DNA of 54,045 nt, from contig JAFVRN010000003.1 of NCBI GenBank assembly GCA_017504265.1, positions 1 to 54,045 of the forward strand. Reading direction: 5' to 3'. This document shows, in pieces, positions 23,001 to 32,039 of the stretch. This DNA comes from Alistipes sp. (GTDB taxonomy: Bacteria; Bacteroidota; Bacteroidia; Bacteroidales; Rikenellaceae). A program made the translations under genes and the position numbers. Every line of letters starts with the position of its first letter. Positions within the stretch are counted from its first letter, which is position 1. The notes under the pieces are model-generated. The model made no database searches. It worked only from the letters and a program-made list of their open reading frames with translations, and was not told the DNA's origin.

Positions 23001-25109
23001 ATGAGAAAAGTAGCAATTATTATGTCAGCATTGACCTTAGCTCTTGCAGGATGCTCACAGTCGGATGTTCCGGCATCGCTCGCAGGAAACCCATTTGTTG
23101 AGGAGTGGAATACTCCTTATGGAACACCTCCATTCTCGAAGATCGAGCTCAAGCATTACGAGCCGGCTATCGATTACGCTATTGAGCAGAATCGTAAGGA
23201 GATTGATGCTATCGTGAACAACCCCGAAGCACCTACATTCGAGAATACTATCGTAGCTATGGAGCAGGCAGGCCAGCTTCTTGGCCGAGTTACCGGCGTG
23301 TTCTTCGTGCTTAACGGCAGCTGCACATCGGACGAGATGCAGCAGATTGCACAGAACATCACTCCAAAGCTTACGGAGCTCTCTAACGATGTGGCTCTCA
23401 ACCCGGAACTCTTTGCACGTGTTAAGGCCGTATACGATAAGCGCGATGAGCTCGACCTCGACGTAGAGGATCGTCAGCTCTTGGAGGATAGCTATAAGGG
23501 CTTTGCTCGTTCGGGTGCTTTGCTCGAGGGCGAGGAGAAGGAGCTTTACCGTCAGTATACATCGGAGCTATCGCAGCTTACACTGCTCTTCGGTCAGAAT
23601 GCGTTGGCAGCAACTAATGCCTTCTCGCTCAATATCACCGACGAGGCTAAGGTTGCCGAACTTCCAGACTTCGTGAAGGATGGTATGGCAGCCGAGGCTG
23701 AGGCACGTGGCCAGGAGGGATGGACACTTACGCTTCACGCTCCAAGCTATGTTCCATTTATGACTTACTCTACACAGCGTGATCTCAAAGAGCAGCTCTA
23801 TCGTGCTTATAACACACGTGCCGTAGGTGGCGATAACGACAACTTTGAGAATATCCGCCGCATCGCCGAGCTACGCCTTAAAATAGCCAACCTGCTCGGC
23901 TATGAGTGCTATGCAGACTACGTTTTGGAGGATCGTATGGCAGAGAGTACACCTATCGTTCAGGACTTCCTCAAAGAGCTTCTCGACGCTACATATGGCT
24001 ATGCAAAGAAGGATGTGAAGGCTATCGAGGAGTATGCTCACTCGTTGGGTCTCGAAGGCCAGCTGATGCCTTGGGATTGGGCTTATTATAGCGAGAAGTA
24101 TAAGGAGGAGAAGTATGCCATCAACGATGAGCAGATTAAGCCTTACCTGCAGCTCGAGAATGTTAAGGATGCTGTATTTATGTTGGCTAACCGTCTTTAT
24201 GGCCTTACCTTTACTGAGGCTCCCGAGATTGAGGTATACCATCCAGAGGCTACTGCCTACGAGGTTAAGGATGCTTCAGGTGAGGTGCTTGCTGTTCTAT
24301 ATCTCGACTTCTTCCCACGTGAGTCTAAGAATCAAGGTGCTTGGATGACAGAGTTCCGTGGTACACGCATCATCAAGGGTGTCGAGGAGCGTCCGTTGAT
24401 CTCGCTTGTTATGAACTTCACCAAGCCTACCGCAAATACACCATCGTTGCTCACATTCGATGAGTTCACAACATTCCTTCACGAGTTCGGCCACGGCTTG
24501 CACGGTATTCTCGCACAGGGTAAGTACGAATCTATTAACGGTACATCTGTTAAGCGCGACTTCGTGGAGCTTCCATCGCAGATCATGGAGAATTGGGCTA
24601 CCGAGAAGGAGTACCTTGACCTTTGGGCTAAGCACTACCAGACAGGTGAGTCTATGCCTGCCGAGCTTGTCGAGAAGATTATCGCTGCCAAGAACTACCT
24701 CACAGCATACTACAATGTACGTCAGCTAACCTTCGGTATGCTTGATATGGCTTACCATACTATCACATCTCCTATCGAGGGCGATATGCGTGAGTTCGAG
24801 CTTACTGCGATTGCTCCTACACAGGTAGTACCTGTCGTTGATGGTACAGCTATCAGCCCTGCCTTCACTCACGTGTTTAGTGGTGGATATGCTACCGGTT
24901 ACTACGGCTATAAGTGGGCAGAGGTGTTGGCTGCCGATGCCTTCTCATACTTCGAAGAGGAGGGTATCTTCAATGCCGATGTAGCCAATAAGTTCCGTAC
25001 CGAGGTCTTGGAGAAGGGTGGTCATGAGCATCCTATGACTCTCTATGTTAATTTCCGTGGTCACAAGCCTCAGACTCAGGCTCTTATTGATAATATGAAC
25101 CTCAAGTAA
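23001..25109 (+). CDS. M3-family metallopeptidase lipoprotein (Dcp-like), copy 2
   Basis: A 702-residue paralogue of the preceding gene. It has its own lipoprotein signal (LALAGC, C18), the zinc motif LHEFGHGLH around residue 490, VKRDFVELPSQIMENW, and THVFSGGYATGYYGYKWAEV near the end. The two copies share most landmarks (NPF/NPL..EEWxTxxGxPPF, SGALLEGE) but differ clearly, pointing to an old tandem duplication with possible division of substrate range. The codons of this copy look more biased (many GCT, GGT, CGT) than in copy 1, hinting at higher expression. A structured repeat element starts right at the stop codon. Confidence 0.92.
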   Translation: MRKVAIIMSALTLALAGCSQSDVPASLAGNPFVEEWNTPYGTPPFSKIELKHYEPAIDYAIEQNRKEIDAIVNNPEAPTFENTIVAMEQAGQLLGRVTGVFFVLNGSCTSDEMQQIAQNITPKLTELSNDVALNPELFARVKAVYDKRDELDLDVEDRQLLEDSYKGFARSGALLEGEEKELYRQYTSELSQLTLLFGQNALAATNAFSLNITDEAKVAELPDFVKDGMAAEAEARGQEGWTLTLHAPSYVPFMTYSTQRDLKEQLYRAYNTRAVGGDNDNFENIRRIAELRLKIANLLGYECYADYVLEDRMAESTPIVQDFLKELLDATYGYAKKDVKAIEEYAHSLGLEGQLMPWDWAYYSEKYKEEKYAINDEQIKPYLQLENVKDAVFMLANRLYGLTFTEAPEIEVYHPEATAYEVKDASGEVLAVLYLDFFPRESKNQGAWMTEFRGTRIIKGVEERPLISLVMNFTKPTANTPSLLTFDEFTTFLHEFGHGLHGILAQGKYESINGTSVKRDFVELPSQIMENWATEKEYLDLWAKHYQTGESMPAELVEKIIAAKNYLTAYYNVRQLTFGMLDMAYHTITSPIEGDMREFELTAIAPTQVVPVVDGTAISPAFTHVFSGGYATGYYGYKWAEVLAADAFSYFEEEGIFNADVANKFRTEVLEKGGHEHPMTLYVNFRGHKPQTQALIDNMNLK

Positions 25110-25230
25110 ATTTTTGTGATAGCGGCGCATTAGCGACGCTTCAGTCCAAAGGGCGAATGGGAAATACGTCAGTATGTCCCATCCGCCCTTTCTCGTGTCA
25201 GCGCCACTACTGCGCCACTCTGACAAAAAT
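25110..25230 (+). repeat. Structured element copy B
   Basis: Begins directly after the stop codon of the second M3 peptidase. Outer stem ATTTTTGT (25110-25117) with ACAAAAAT (25223-25230); second stem GGCGCA (25124-25129) with TGCGCC (25211-25216). The central hairpin has AAAGGGCG pairing with CGCCCTTT, an A/C mismatch, ATGGGA with TCCCAT, and ATAC/GTAT around the tip. Followed by TAACCGCTGATT, also shared with copy C. Confidence 0.75.
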
Positions 25231-25252
25231 TAGGGTATAACCGCTGATTGGG

Positions 25253-25400
25253 ATTTTTGTGATAAGGGGTCATCTGCGACCTCTCAATCATTGCCCCGAA
25301 TGGAATGTACGTCAAGTACTATCCATCCGGGGCAATCTCTTAATCGAGGCCACAGCTAACCCCTTCTGACAAAAATTTGAGGTTTAACCGCTGATTATCC
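25253..25400 (+). repeat. Structured element copy C
   Basis: A tandem copy of element B, 23 bases further on. Outer stem ATTTTTGT (25253-25260) with ACAAAAAT (25369-25376); second stem AAGGGGT (25264-25270) with ACCCCTT (25359-25365), a different sequence from copy B but still paired. The central hairpin has ATTGCCCCG with CGGGGCAAT, an A/C mismatch, ATGGA with TCCAT and GTAC/GTAC around GTCAA. The trailing TAACCGCTGATT is shared with B. Confidence 0.75.
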
Positions 25401-25408
25401 CGAGTGTT

Positions 25409-25507
25409 GTGGGTTCAGTGGGTTCAGTGGGTTCAGTGGGTTCAGTGGGTTCAGTGGGTTCTATGCGTTCTGTGGGTTCAGTGGGTTTTGTGGGTTCTAT
25501 GGGTTCG
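25409..25507. repeat. 9-bp tandem repeat (GTGGGTTCA), 11 units
   Basis: Eleven head-to-tail 9-base units; the first five (25409-25453) are exact GTGGGTTCA, the others vary at one to three bases (GTGGGTTCT, ATGCGTTCT, GTGGGTTTT, ATGGGTTCG). Just downstream (25517-25558) degenerate units occur in the opposite sense (TAACCCAT, TGACCCAC), so the block could fold back on itself. Because nine is a multiple of three, both strands show open frames of GSV- or EPT-type repeats that are not taken as genes. Confidence 0.9.
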
Positions 25508-25557
25508 GTGGAAAATCCCCATCTAACCCATTGGACACATTTAACCCATCTGACCCA

Positions 25558-25710
25558 CACTGCTTTGCAGTGGCAGGGCCTTGCCCTGCAACACAAAAGC
25601 AACGCTCCCTTCAACTACCCTTTAACTACCCTTTAACGCCGCAGGCGTGAACTACCCTTTCCTCTGCACAGCAGAGGGCAGGGCCTTGCCCTGCAAAACA
25701 AAAGCTTTCT
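25558..25710. repeat. Cluster of short palindromes (REP-like)
   Basis: Hairpins follow one another: CACTGC-TTT-GCAGTG (25558-25572), GCAGGGC-CTT-GCCCTGC (25573-25589), ACGCC-GCA-GGCGT (25636-25648), CTCTGC-ACA-GCAGAG (25662-25676) and a second GCAGGGC-CTT-GCCCTGC (25678-25694). Both copies of the last type are followed by a CAAxACAAAAGC tail. Between them AACTACCCTTT is repeated three times (25612-25660). No gene is visible from 25110 to 25850. Confidence 0.8.
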
Positions 25711-25802
25711 TACCCTCTCCTCCCTCATCTTTTTACAATGAAAAAATATCCAAATACATTTAATTTTTCATCTTTTATTTCTTTATTTCAACAAAATATG
25801 CA

Positions 25803-25810
25803 TATATTTG
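25803..25810 (+). promoter_or_regulatory. -7 element upstream of the GLUG lipoprotein genes
   Basis: TATATTTG (25803-25810) is a perfect -7 element 40 bases before the ATG at 25851. The upstream region is very AT-rich but no clear TTTG -33 box sits at the right distance. It should drive the two GLUG genes, which are 31 bases apart. Confidence 0.5.
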
Positions 25811-25850
25811 TGCGCAGAAAGTTAAACTATGTGCAAATAAATACAGTGTC

Positions 25851-28800
25851 ATGAGAATTAAGTGGTTGTTATACACGCTTTTAGCGTCGTCTATTATCTT
25901 TGTGTCATGTTATGATGATCCGGTTGATCAGCGTGATCCGCAGGTGAAGCCTGCCGATGAGTTTCTTGGCGATAATACTATAATAGGTTCAATTCGAGGT
26001 TGTGCAGATTTGGAAGTCGAGGATATAACGCTATATGTTAAAACCCCCGATAACACCATTATCAAGCGTCGAGGCATACATCGCTCGCTGGCGAAGGAGC
26101 AGTCGGAGCTTCTCCTCGACCACGGCTTGGCGGATGGCAACTATCAGTTGTTATATATCGAGTACGAGAGCAAGGATGGTGGCGACGAGGATAATATCTG
26201 CCAGCGTGGTATCGGTTGTCGCATATCGTTGAATGATGGTGAGATGACCGTTGCCAGCACATGGAACGAGACTCTCGAAATGTATGGCTCGGGAACGGAG
26301 GTAGACACCATATATATATCGTCTGCCGACCATATGTTGAAGCTTGCCGCCGTAGTAAACGATGCACGCACGAATAGCTATGTTAATGGCTCTCTATATT
26401 TCAAGCAGGTGTGCAACCTCAATGGACGGAAGATGTCATCCGATGCAAGTTTGGGTCGCGGCTGGGTGCCTATTGGAGCATACTATACAACACCTTTCTG
26501 TGCGACATTCGACGGTGGCGGTTACTCTATCAATAATCTATATGCCAATCGTCCATCGACATATGTAATGGGACTTTTTGGCTTTACCTATGGAGCTTGT
26601 ATCAGGGATGTAAACATCATCGGGGCCAATATCAATGGTGATTTGGGCGTAGGTGGTATTGTCGGCGTAGCAACGGCTAACGAGCAATATCCCAAGGGTA
26701 CGTTTGTGCATAACTGTCAGGTTACGGATAGTACGATTAGTGGCGTTGAGGAGAGCATTGGCGTAGGTGGCATTGTGGGTATTGTAGATGAGTTTGCGAG
26801 TATCAATATGCTTGAATGTCGTTCGGTGGACAATACCGTGTCGGCTACAAGTAATGCCGGAGGTATTGTAGGTGCCGGCTCACGCCGCTCTAAGGTGGTG
26901 GTAAACAAGTGCGAGAACAATAGCTATGTGGAGTCGAGTTACAATACGGCAGGAGGTGTCGTAGGTGTCTGCGATACGCTGATGGCGACGATGTGTATAA
27001 ATCGTGGTGAGGTGCGTGGCTCGACAAAGTTCCAGTCGCTCGATGAGCAGAATATGCGTACCGGTCTTGGTACGGGAGGTATTGCCGGTGGTACGGGTAT
27101 CGCCTATATTGTAGCGTGTGAGAATCATGGTAGCATACAGGGTTACGAGGGTGTTGGCGGTATCACGGGAAGTGCGCGTGTGTCGGGTAGTTTGGATGAG
27201 GATGATGAGGGCCTTATCTACAACGAGGTGATGATAGTACACTCTACGAATAATGCTTCGGTATCGGGAAAGCAGATTGTTGGCGGTATCAGTGGCGAGG
27301 GTCAGTTTGCATCGTATGGCTGTGTGAACTATGGCGATGTGACGGCTGAGGGTGATTATGCTTCGGGTATTGTAGCTGCGGGAGCATCGGCCTGTGTATA
27401 CAACTCGCTGAACAAAGGTGCTATCAGTGGTAACAGCTATGTGTCGGGCGTACTCAGCGTGGGTGGTAATGCAAGCATCGTAGCGTGCCAGAATTATGGC
27501 TATATCAACGCTCTTAACTCGCACGCTGCGGGTATTGTAGGTATAACACGTGGTGCTACGGCGATAAACTATTGTGCCAACTTCGGCAAGGTTGAGGGTG
27601 AGGCAGGTACTGCAATGGGCCTTGTTGTTGCCGAGGGAGGACAGGAAGACGAGTGGTCGGCACTGCGCATAGTAACGGTTATATATGCCGGTGTAGAGGC
27701 CGTAACGGGTATTGTGATAAATGGTATGTCGTTAGGTGTTGCCCACTCGGCAAAATTCAAGACTCCCAAAGGTGAGTCCATAGGACATGTATTAGACATA
27801 ATATCACTGAGCTCCGGTGTTGGATTTAGTTTGATTGATACTGTAGCTTTGGGATTTGGTATATCTGATATTGTAGATATGGCCAAGTTTAATGCCGAAC
27901 TGGATGAGGCAAGCGATGAGCTGCTCGCCTATATCAAAGAGCACGAGGATGAGATAGACCTAATACGTGATCAGGAGACATTCCCCGACCACAATATCAA
28001 TGTCTCGTTGCTCGACAAGATGTATAACGACTACTTGGATGAACTATCCCAATACTTTACCGATGAAGAGAAGGCCGACCAATTTACGTATGAAGTAGCG
28101 GTCTCGCTCGAAAAGAGACGCGACTTGATAGAGGATGTTATCATGGGTAAAGAGATAGCACATAAATGTGTATCAGGCCTTGCGATAATCTGTGGTGCCG
28201 TAAGTACGGTTATAGCGGGAATTGCCACTTTTGGAGCTGCTGTGCCGGCTGCTGTTGCGACGTTTGGCTCTGTGGTGGGTATTGTGGGAGCTGTCGTAGG
28301 TGGCGCAAACACCATTTGGGATGAGATTACCTCGGATGTACCCAATGTATATATCGTTAGTCAGACCGTAGCAGGAGGAGAGCTCGATAGCAATGGCGAT
28401 AATAGTAATGCCGGTGGCGTGGTAGGTGTCCTTAACGACTATTGCAGCATAGAGGATTGTATTAATGTGGGTACGGGATGTGCCGGAGGTGGACATTTGG
28501 TAGGTACGATGCATAACTCCTCTAATATGCAGAATTGTATAACGGTTGTTCCTGTCGATGCGTGGGGCTCGGAGGGTATGTATAGTGACATTCGTAATAG
28601 AGCTACGGTATCGGGATTGTACTATTGCACCAATCCTTATGCTGCGAACGCGACTGCAATGACATATGGCGAGACACGTGCTATGAGTGATGCTACGGGA
28701 CTTAGCTTGGAGGAGCTTAGAGACCCAAGTAATTATAAGGGTTGGGATTTCGATAATGATAAGGGTAGGTGGATTATGCCCGCGGATGAGTCGGGATATA

Positions 28801-28853
28801 TATTCCCTGTACCATATATCTCTCGCTATACGTTTTCGAGTGATGCACAGTAA
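25851..28853 (+). CDS. GLUG-repeat surface lipoprotein with an inserted helical hydrophobic domain
   Basis: A 1000-residue exported lipoprotein (lipobox IIFVSC, C20). After an N-terminal domain, about a dozen GLUG-type repeats with a GGIVG core (for example GVGGIVGV, NAGGIVGA, NTAGGVVGV) form what should be a beta-solenoid from about residue 250 to 590, resuming at about 850. Between them, residues about 595-830 are quite different: helical, with hydrophobic segments VTVIYAGVEAVTGIVI, a charged helical stretch rich in D and E, and a long Ala/Gly/Val run about residues 773-823 (IICGAVSTVIAGIATFG, then AVVGGAN). GLUG proteins are often surface adhesins or peptidases; no peptidase motif is seen. 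Function unknown. Confidence 0.8.
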   Translation: MRIKWLLYTLLASSIIFVSCYDDPVDQRDPQVKPADEFLGDNTIIGSIRGCADLEVEDITLYVKTPDNTIIKRRGIHRSLAKEQSELLLDHGLADGNYQLLYIEYESKDGGDEDNICQRGIGCRISLNDGEMTVASTWNETLEMYGSGTEVDTIYISSADHMLKLAAVVNDARTNSYVNGSLYFKQVCNLNGRKMSSDASLGRGWVPIGAYYTTPFCATFDGGGYSINNLYANRPSTYVMGLFGFTYGACIRDVNIIGANINGDLGVGGIVGVATANEQYPKGTFVHNCQVTDSTISGVEESIGVGGIVGIVDEFASINMLECRSVDNTVSATSNAGGIVGAGSRRSKVVVNKCENNSYVESSYNTAGGVVGVCDTLMATMCINRGEVRGSTKFQSLDEQNMRTGLGTGGIAGGTGIAYIVACENHGSIQGYEGVGGITGSARVSGSLDEDDEGLIYNEVMIVHSTNNASVSGKQIVGGISGEGQFASYGCVNYGDVTAEGDYASGIVAAGASACVYNSLNKGAISGNSYVSGVLSVGGNASIVACQNYGYINALNSHAAGIVGITRGATAINYCANFGKVEGEAGTAMGLVVAEGGQEDEWSALRIVTVIYAGVEAVTGIVINGMSLGVAHSAKFKTPKGESIGHVLDIISLSSGVGFSLIDTVALGFGISDIVDMAKFNAELDEASDELLAYIKEHEDEIDLIRDQETFPDHNINVSLLDKMYNDYLDELSQYFTDEEKADQFTYEVAVSLEKRRDLIEDVIMGKEIAHKCVSGLAIICGAVSTVIAGIATFGAAVPAAVATFGSVVGIVGAVVGGANTIWDEITSDVPNVYIVSQTVAGGELDSNGDNSNAGGVVGVLNDYCSIEDCINVGTGCAGGGHLVGTMHNSSNMQNCITVVPVDAWGSEGMYSDIRNRATVSGLYYCTNPYAANATAMTYGETRAMSDATGLSLEELRDPSNYKGWDFDNDKGRWIMPADESGYIFPVPYISRYTFSSDAQ

Positions 28854-28884
28854 ATAGATGTAGATACCTAAAATTAATAGTAAT

Positions 28885-31800
28885 ATGATTTGCAGATTAA
28901 AATATTTTGTTGTGTTGCTGCTGTGTGGTATAATGACTGCTACCTGTACGCATTATGAGGAGGATATTGTTGAAAGCCGTCTGCCGAGTGTTGAGTTGGA
29001 TGGTAGCGGTCGATATATCTCTACTTTCTATCTCGAGCCGCTGTGGGATTTCAGCGAGCGTACACCGGATGGCGATAAGCACCATATAAAGCTCCTCTTT
29101 TACCCCATGACGCATCGTATCGAGGAGTACTGTTTCGATGCTACATTAGTCGAGGGCGAGTCTCACCGCATTCAGCTATCTATCGATGCGAGCCTAAGCG
29201 GTGATATAGTCAATGACAGGTATGTCATGCGAGGCTACACCTCGGATGGCGAGCCGTTGGAGCACGAGTTTATGCTTACTGTCAGCGACCGCATAGTGGT
29301 CGAGAGCCGACAGCTTATCATGTACGATTTCAGCGAGATAGCTAAGGAGGAGTATGGCTCAGATATAACGAAGGAGGAGATTATTGAGAAGTTAGGTACG
29401 GGAGATAAGGAGAATCCGTATAAGATTTTCAATGCTGCGATGTACAACCAGATGATGATCTATCTGTTGAACGATACCGAGAGTCATGGCCGAGGTAAGT
29501 ACTTTAAGCAGATACGCGACATCGACCTATCGGAGATTACCGACAGTGTGGATGATGAGGGATGGTCGGGCGTGGAGTTTGCCGGTAACTACGATGGTAG
29601 CGACAAGAGCCTTACAGGTTTCAGCCACATAGGTAATAGCAGTAAATCGACAACCAATGTTGGTCTTTTCAGCGTACTGCATACGGGTGCAGAGATAAGC
29701 AATGTGACTATCAATGGCTCGATATCGCAGGCAGGAACGAATGTCGGTATCTTGGCAGGCTCTATGGCGAAGGATGCTATTGTTAAGGTTACGAATTGTA
29801 CGGTAAAGGGTAGTATCGCCAATTGCGGTAAGGACAAATCCTCGGGTGATGAAGTGGCACGAGCCGGTGGCCTTATCGGATATATGGATGATGGTGAGCT
29901 TACACTGTCGGGTGTCACATCGGGTGTACATCTTACCAACTCGGGTGACTGCGTAGGTGGCTTCATCGGAGAGTGTCTCTATGGAAACATCGTCGCCTCT
30001 TCGCTTAGTGCCGATAAATTTGTGATAGATGCCCAAAACTGTGTTGGTGGCGTTATTGGCTATCTCAACAGTGCATCGTTGTCTGTATCGCTATCCTCTA
30101 TTGCGGTTACCACCACCGAAAATGATGTAGTCGTGGTCGAGGGCGAGGAGTGTGTCGGTGGTATTGTCGGTAAGATGACAGGTAGTAAGAGTGTAGATAT
30201 ATCGACGTCGGAGTTCGTCTATCCGATAAGTGGCAGCAAATATGTGGGCGGTGCGATAGGTTATATGCATGGCGATGCTACGGCCAACTTCAAGGGGGCT
30301 ACCATTTCGTCGAATATCAAGGCCTCGGGAGAGTATGCCGGTGGCTTTGTCGGCTTGTTCAAGGGCAGCGAGACGGATACGATGGCTACATTGCACTTCT
30401 CGGGCACAAACTGGTTCTGTGTGGCGCACCAAAATAAGACAGGTGTGTTGGGCGATAAGTATGCCGGTGGTGTCGCAGGTGTTATGGGCGATGCCGATGG
30501 CGATGCTCAGATTACCTTTGACGATGGTGCCGAGCTTAAAATTACATCTACCATCACGGCTACCACGGCGTGTGCCGGAGGTGTTGTGGGCGAGATGCGT
30601 CGTGGCTATCTGCATATCGATAATTTGGTGATGAACGAGTCTACGAATAATGTGATATCTGCCGTAAGTGCTCCGCAGTATGCAGGTGGTATTGCAGGCT
30701 ATGTATATGACGAGTGTTCTATTGAGTCGTCACAGACTTTCAGCTTTGGTCGTGGTGACGTGAAATCAGTTCCGTCGCTTAGTTCCATCGCAGCAGCCGA
30801 CATCGTTGTCGAGGTGTCGGGTACAGAATACATTGGTGGTGCTGTGGGCTATCTTAAAGATATGACAGGTCTTCGAAAGTGTCATATCAATGCAGCCGTT
30901 ACAGGTGTAAACTATGTTGGTGGTGCTGTCGGCTATGCTGCGGGCTTGAAGGATGGTCCACGAGCTTGTCAGATCTACAACGTGGTTACCAGCGGTGAGG
31001 TAACAGGCTCGGGTGCATATATCGGTGGTGTTGTAGGTTACATCACGGGCTATGTTGCGCTTGCAGATTGTATCAACTATGCCCACGTTGATAATGGAGA
31101 TAATAAGGGTGTCAAGATAGGAGGTGTCGTGGGTTATTCAAGATACAATTCGGATTATGGAGGTATGCCCAATATCTACTATTGTGTGAATACGGGAGAT
31201 ATAGAGGGCTGTAACACTGTGGGCGGCGTGCTCGGCGCAGGCTATGCGTCGTTAGGCGACTATCATAGTACTATTATGGTAGATCGTTGTGCCAACTTTG
31301 GAAATATTACAGGCTCGTCAAACAGCGAGGCCGGTGGTTATACAGGCTTTGGTGGTATTATGGGTACGAGTGATAATACTCAAGGCTTCACTCTTGCCAG
31401 TTGTGCTAACCACGGCGATATCTATGTAACTTGCTCGGCACATGGTGTGGGAGGTATTGTCGGAGCTATCGGTAATGATCCATCAAATATAGAAATGAGT
31501 GAGAAATACAACTTCCATATATGGTCGTGTGCCAATCATGGTGATATCTCGGGCAGTAGTTCGGGTTTCCACTGTGGCGGTATCGCCGGATATATGGAGG
31601 AGGGAAGCTCGGTTAAGGGTAACCACGCTTGTGTCGAGGGCTGCTATAACTGGGGCGATATTGATGTCGATGTAGATGACAGCCACGGTCTTGGCGGTCT
31701 CGCCGGATATCTGGATCGTTATTCCGAGTTGTGGTGGAATATCAACTTTGCGATACTCACGGGCTACGATGGCTCTGATAACACGGGACGTGTGTGGGGT

Positions 31801-32013
31801 AAGTGCAAGGGTTCGTATACAACCGCCAGTAACTACTATGCGGTTACGAGCAGCACAGATGGCCACGCATTCAATACCAACGATATGGGTAATATCTCTA
31901 TCTTTGGTGACCTTGATATAAATGGCGATGACTCCTTCTGGGTTATGTCTGATGGCGATCCACATCCGCAGATTAAGGTGTGTCCATTCCAAAATACGAC
32001 ATATACCGAGTAG
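28885..32013 (+). CDS. GLUG-repeat surface lipoprotein, second gene
   Basis: A 1042-residue exported lipoprotein (lipobox GIMTATC, C21). After an N-terminal region of about 200 residues without recognised domain, roughly twenty repeats with a YVGGxVGY-like core (CVGGVIGY, YVGGAIGY, YAGGFVGL, YIGGVVGY, IGGVVGY) run almost to the C-terminus, predicting a long right-handed beta-solenoid. Unlike its upstream neighbour it has no hydrophobic insertion. The two genes are 31 bases apart with no terminator between, so they form a pair, perhaps a two-part surface structure or the products of an old duplication. A hairpin terminator follows at 32040-32074. Confidence 0.8.
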   Translation: MICRLKYFVVLLLCGIMTATCTHYEEDIVESRLPSVELDGSGRYISTFYLEPLWDFSERTPDGDKHHIKLLFYPMTHRIEEYCFDATLVEGESHRIQLSIDASLSGDIVNDRYVMRGYTSDGEPLEHEFMLTVSDRIVVESRQLIMYDFSEIAKEEYGSDITKEEIIEKLGTGDKENPYKIFNAAMYNQMMIYLLNDTESHGRGKYFKQIRDIDLSEITDSVDDEGWSGVEFAGNYDGSDKSLTGFSHIGNSSKSTTNVGLFSVLHTGAEISNVTINGSISQAGTNVGILAGSMAKDAIVKVTNCTVKGSIANCGKDKSSGDEVARAGGLIGYMDDGELTLSGVTSGVHLTNSGDCVGGFIGECLYGNIVASSLSADKFVIDAQNCVGGVIGYLNSASLSVSLSSIAVTTTENDVVVVEGEECVGGIVGKMTGSKSVDISTSEFVYPISGSKYVGGAIGYMHGDATANFKGATISSNIKASGEYAGGFVGLFKGSETDTMATLHFSGTNWFCVAHQNKTGVLGDKYAGGVAGVMGDADGDAQITFDDGAELKITSTITATTACAGGVVGEMRRGYLHIDNLVMNESTNNVISAVSAPQYAGGIAGYVYDECSIESSQTFSFGRGDVKSVPSLSSIAAADIVVEVSGTEYIGGAVGYLKDMTGLRKCHINAAVTGVNYVGGAVGYAAGLKDGPRACQIYNVVTSGEVTGSGAYIGGVVGYITGYVALADCINYAHVDNGDNKGVKIGGVVGYSRYNSDYGGMPNIYYCVNTGDIEGCNTVGGVLGAGYASLGDYHSTIMVDRCANFGNITGSSNSEAGGYTGFGGIMGTSDNTQGFTLASCANHGDIYVTCSAHGVGGIVGAIGNDPSNIEMSEKYNFHIWSCANHGDISGSSSGFHCGGIAGYMEEGSSVKGNHACVEGCYNWGDIDVDVDDSHGLGGLAGYLDRYSELWWNINFAILTGYDGSDNTGRVWGKCKGSYTTASNYYAVTSSTDGHAFNTNDMGNISIFGDLDINGDDSFWVMSDGDPHPQIKVCPFQNTTYTE

Positions 32014-32039
32014 CTCTATTTGTCGTATCACTGCTAAAA

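Noticed and set aside
25409-25507. CRISPR array
   Set aside because: The units are only nine bases, abut with no spacers, and no cas genes are near.
25384-25636. Overlapping open frames encoding Gly-Ser-Val or Glu-Pro-Thr repeats on both strands
   Set aside because: They are produced by the 9-base tandem repeat, whose period is a multiple of three. There is no signal peptide, promoter or conserved domain.
26880-27524. 214-codon minus-strand frame inside the first GLUG gene
   Set aside because: Its Thr/Arg-rich low-complexity product is the reverse reading of GLUG repeats.
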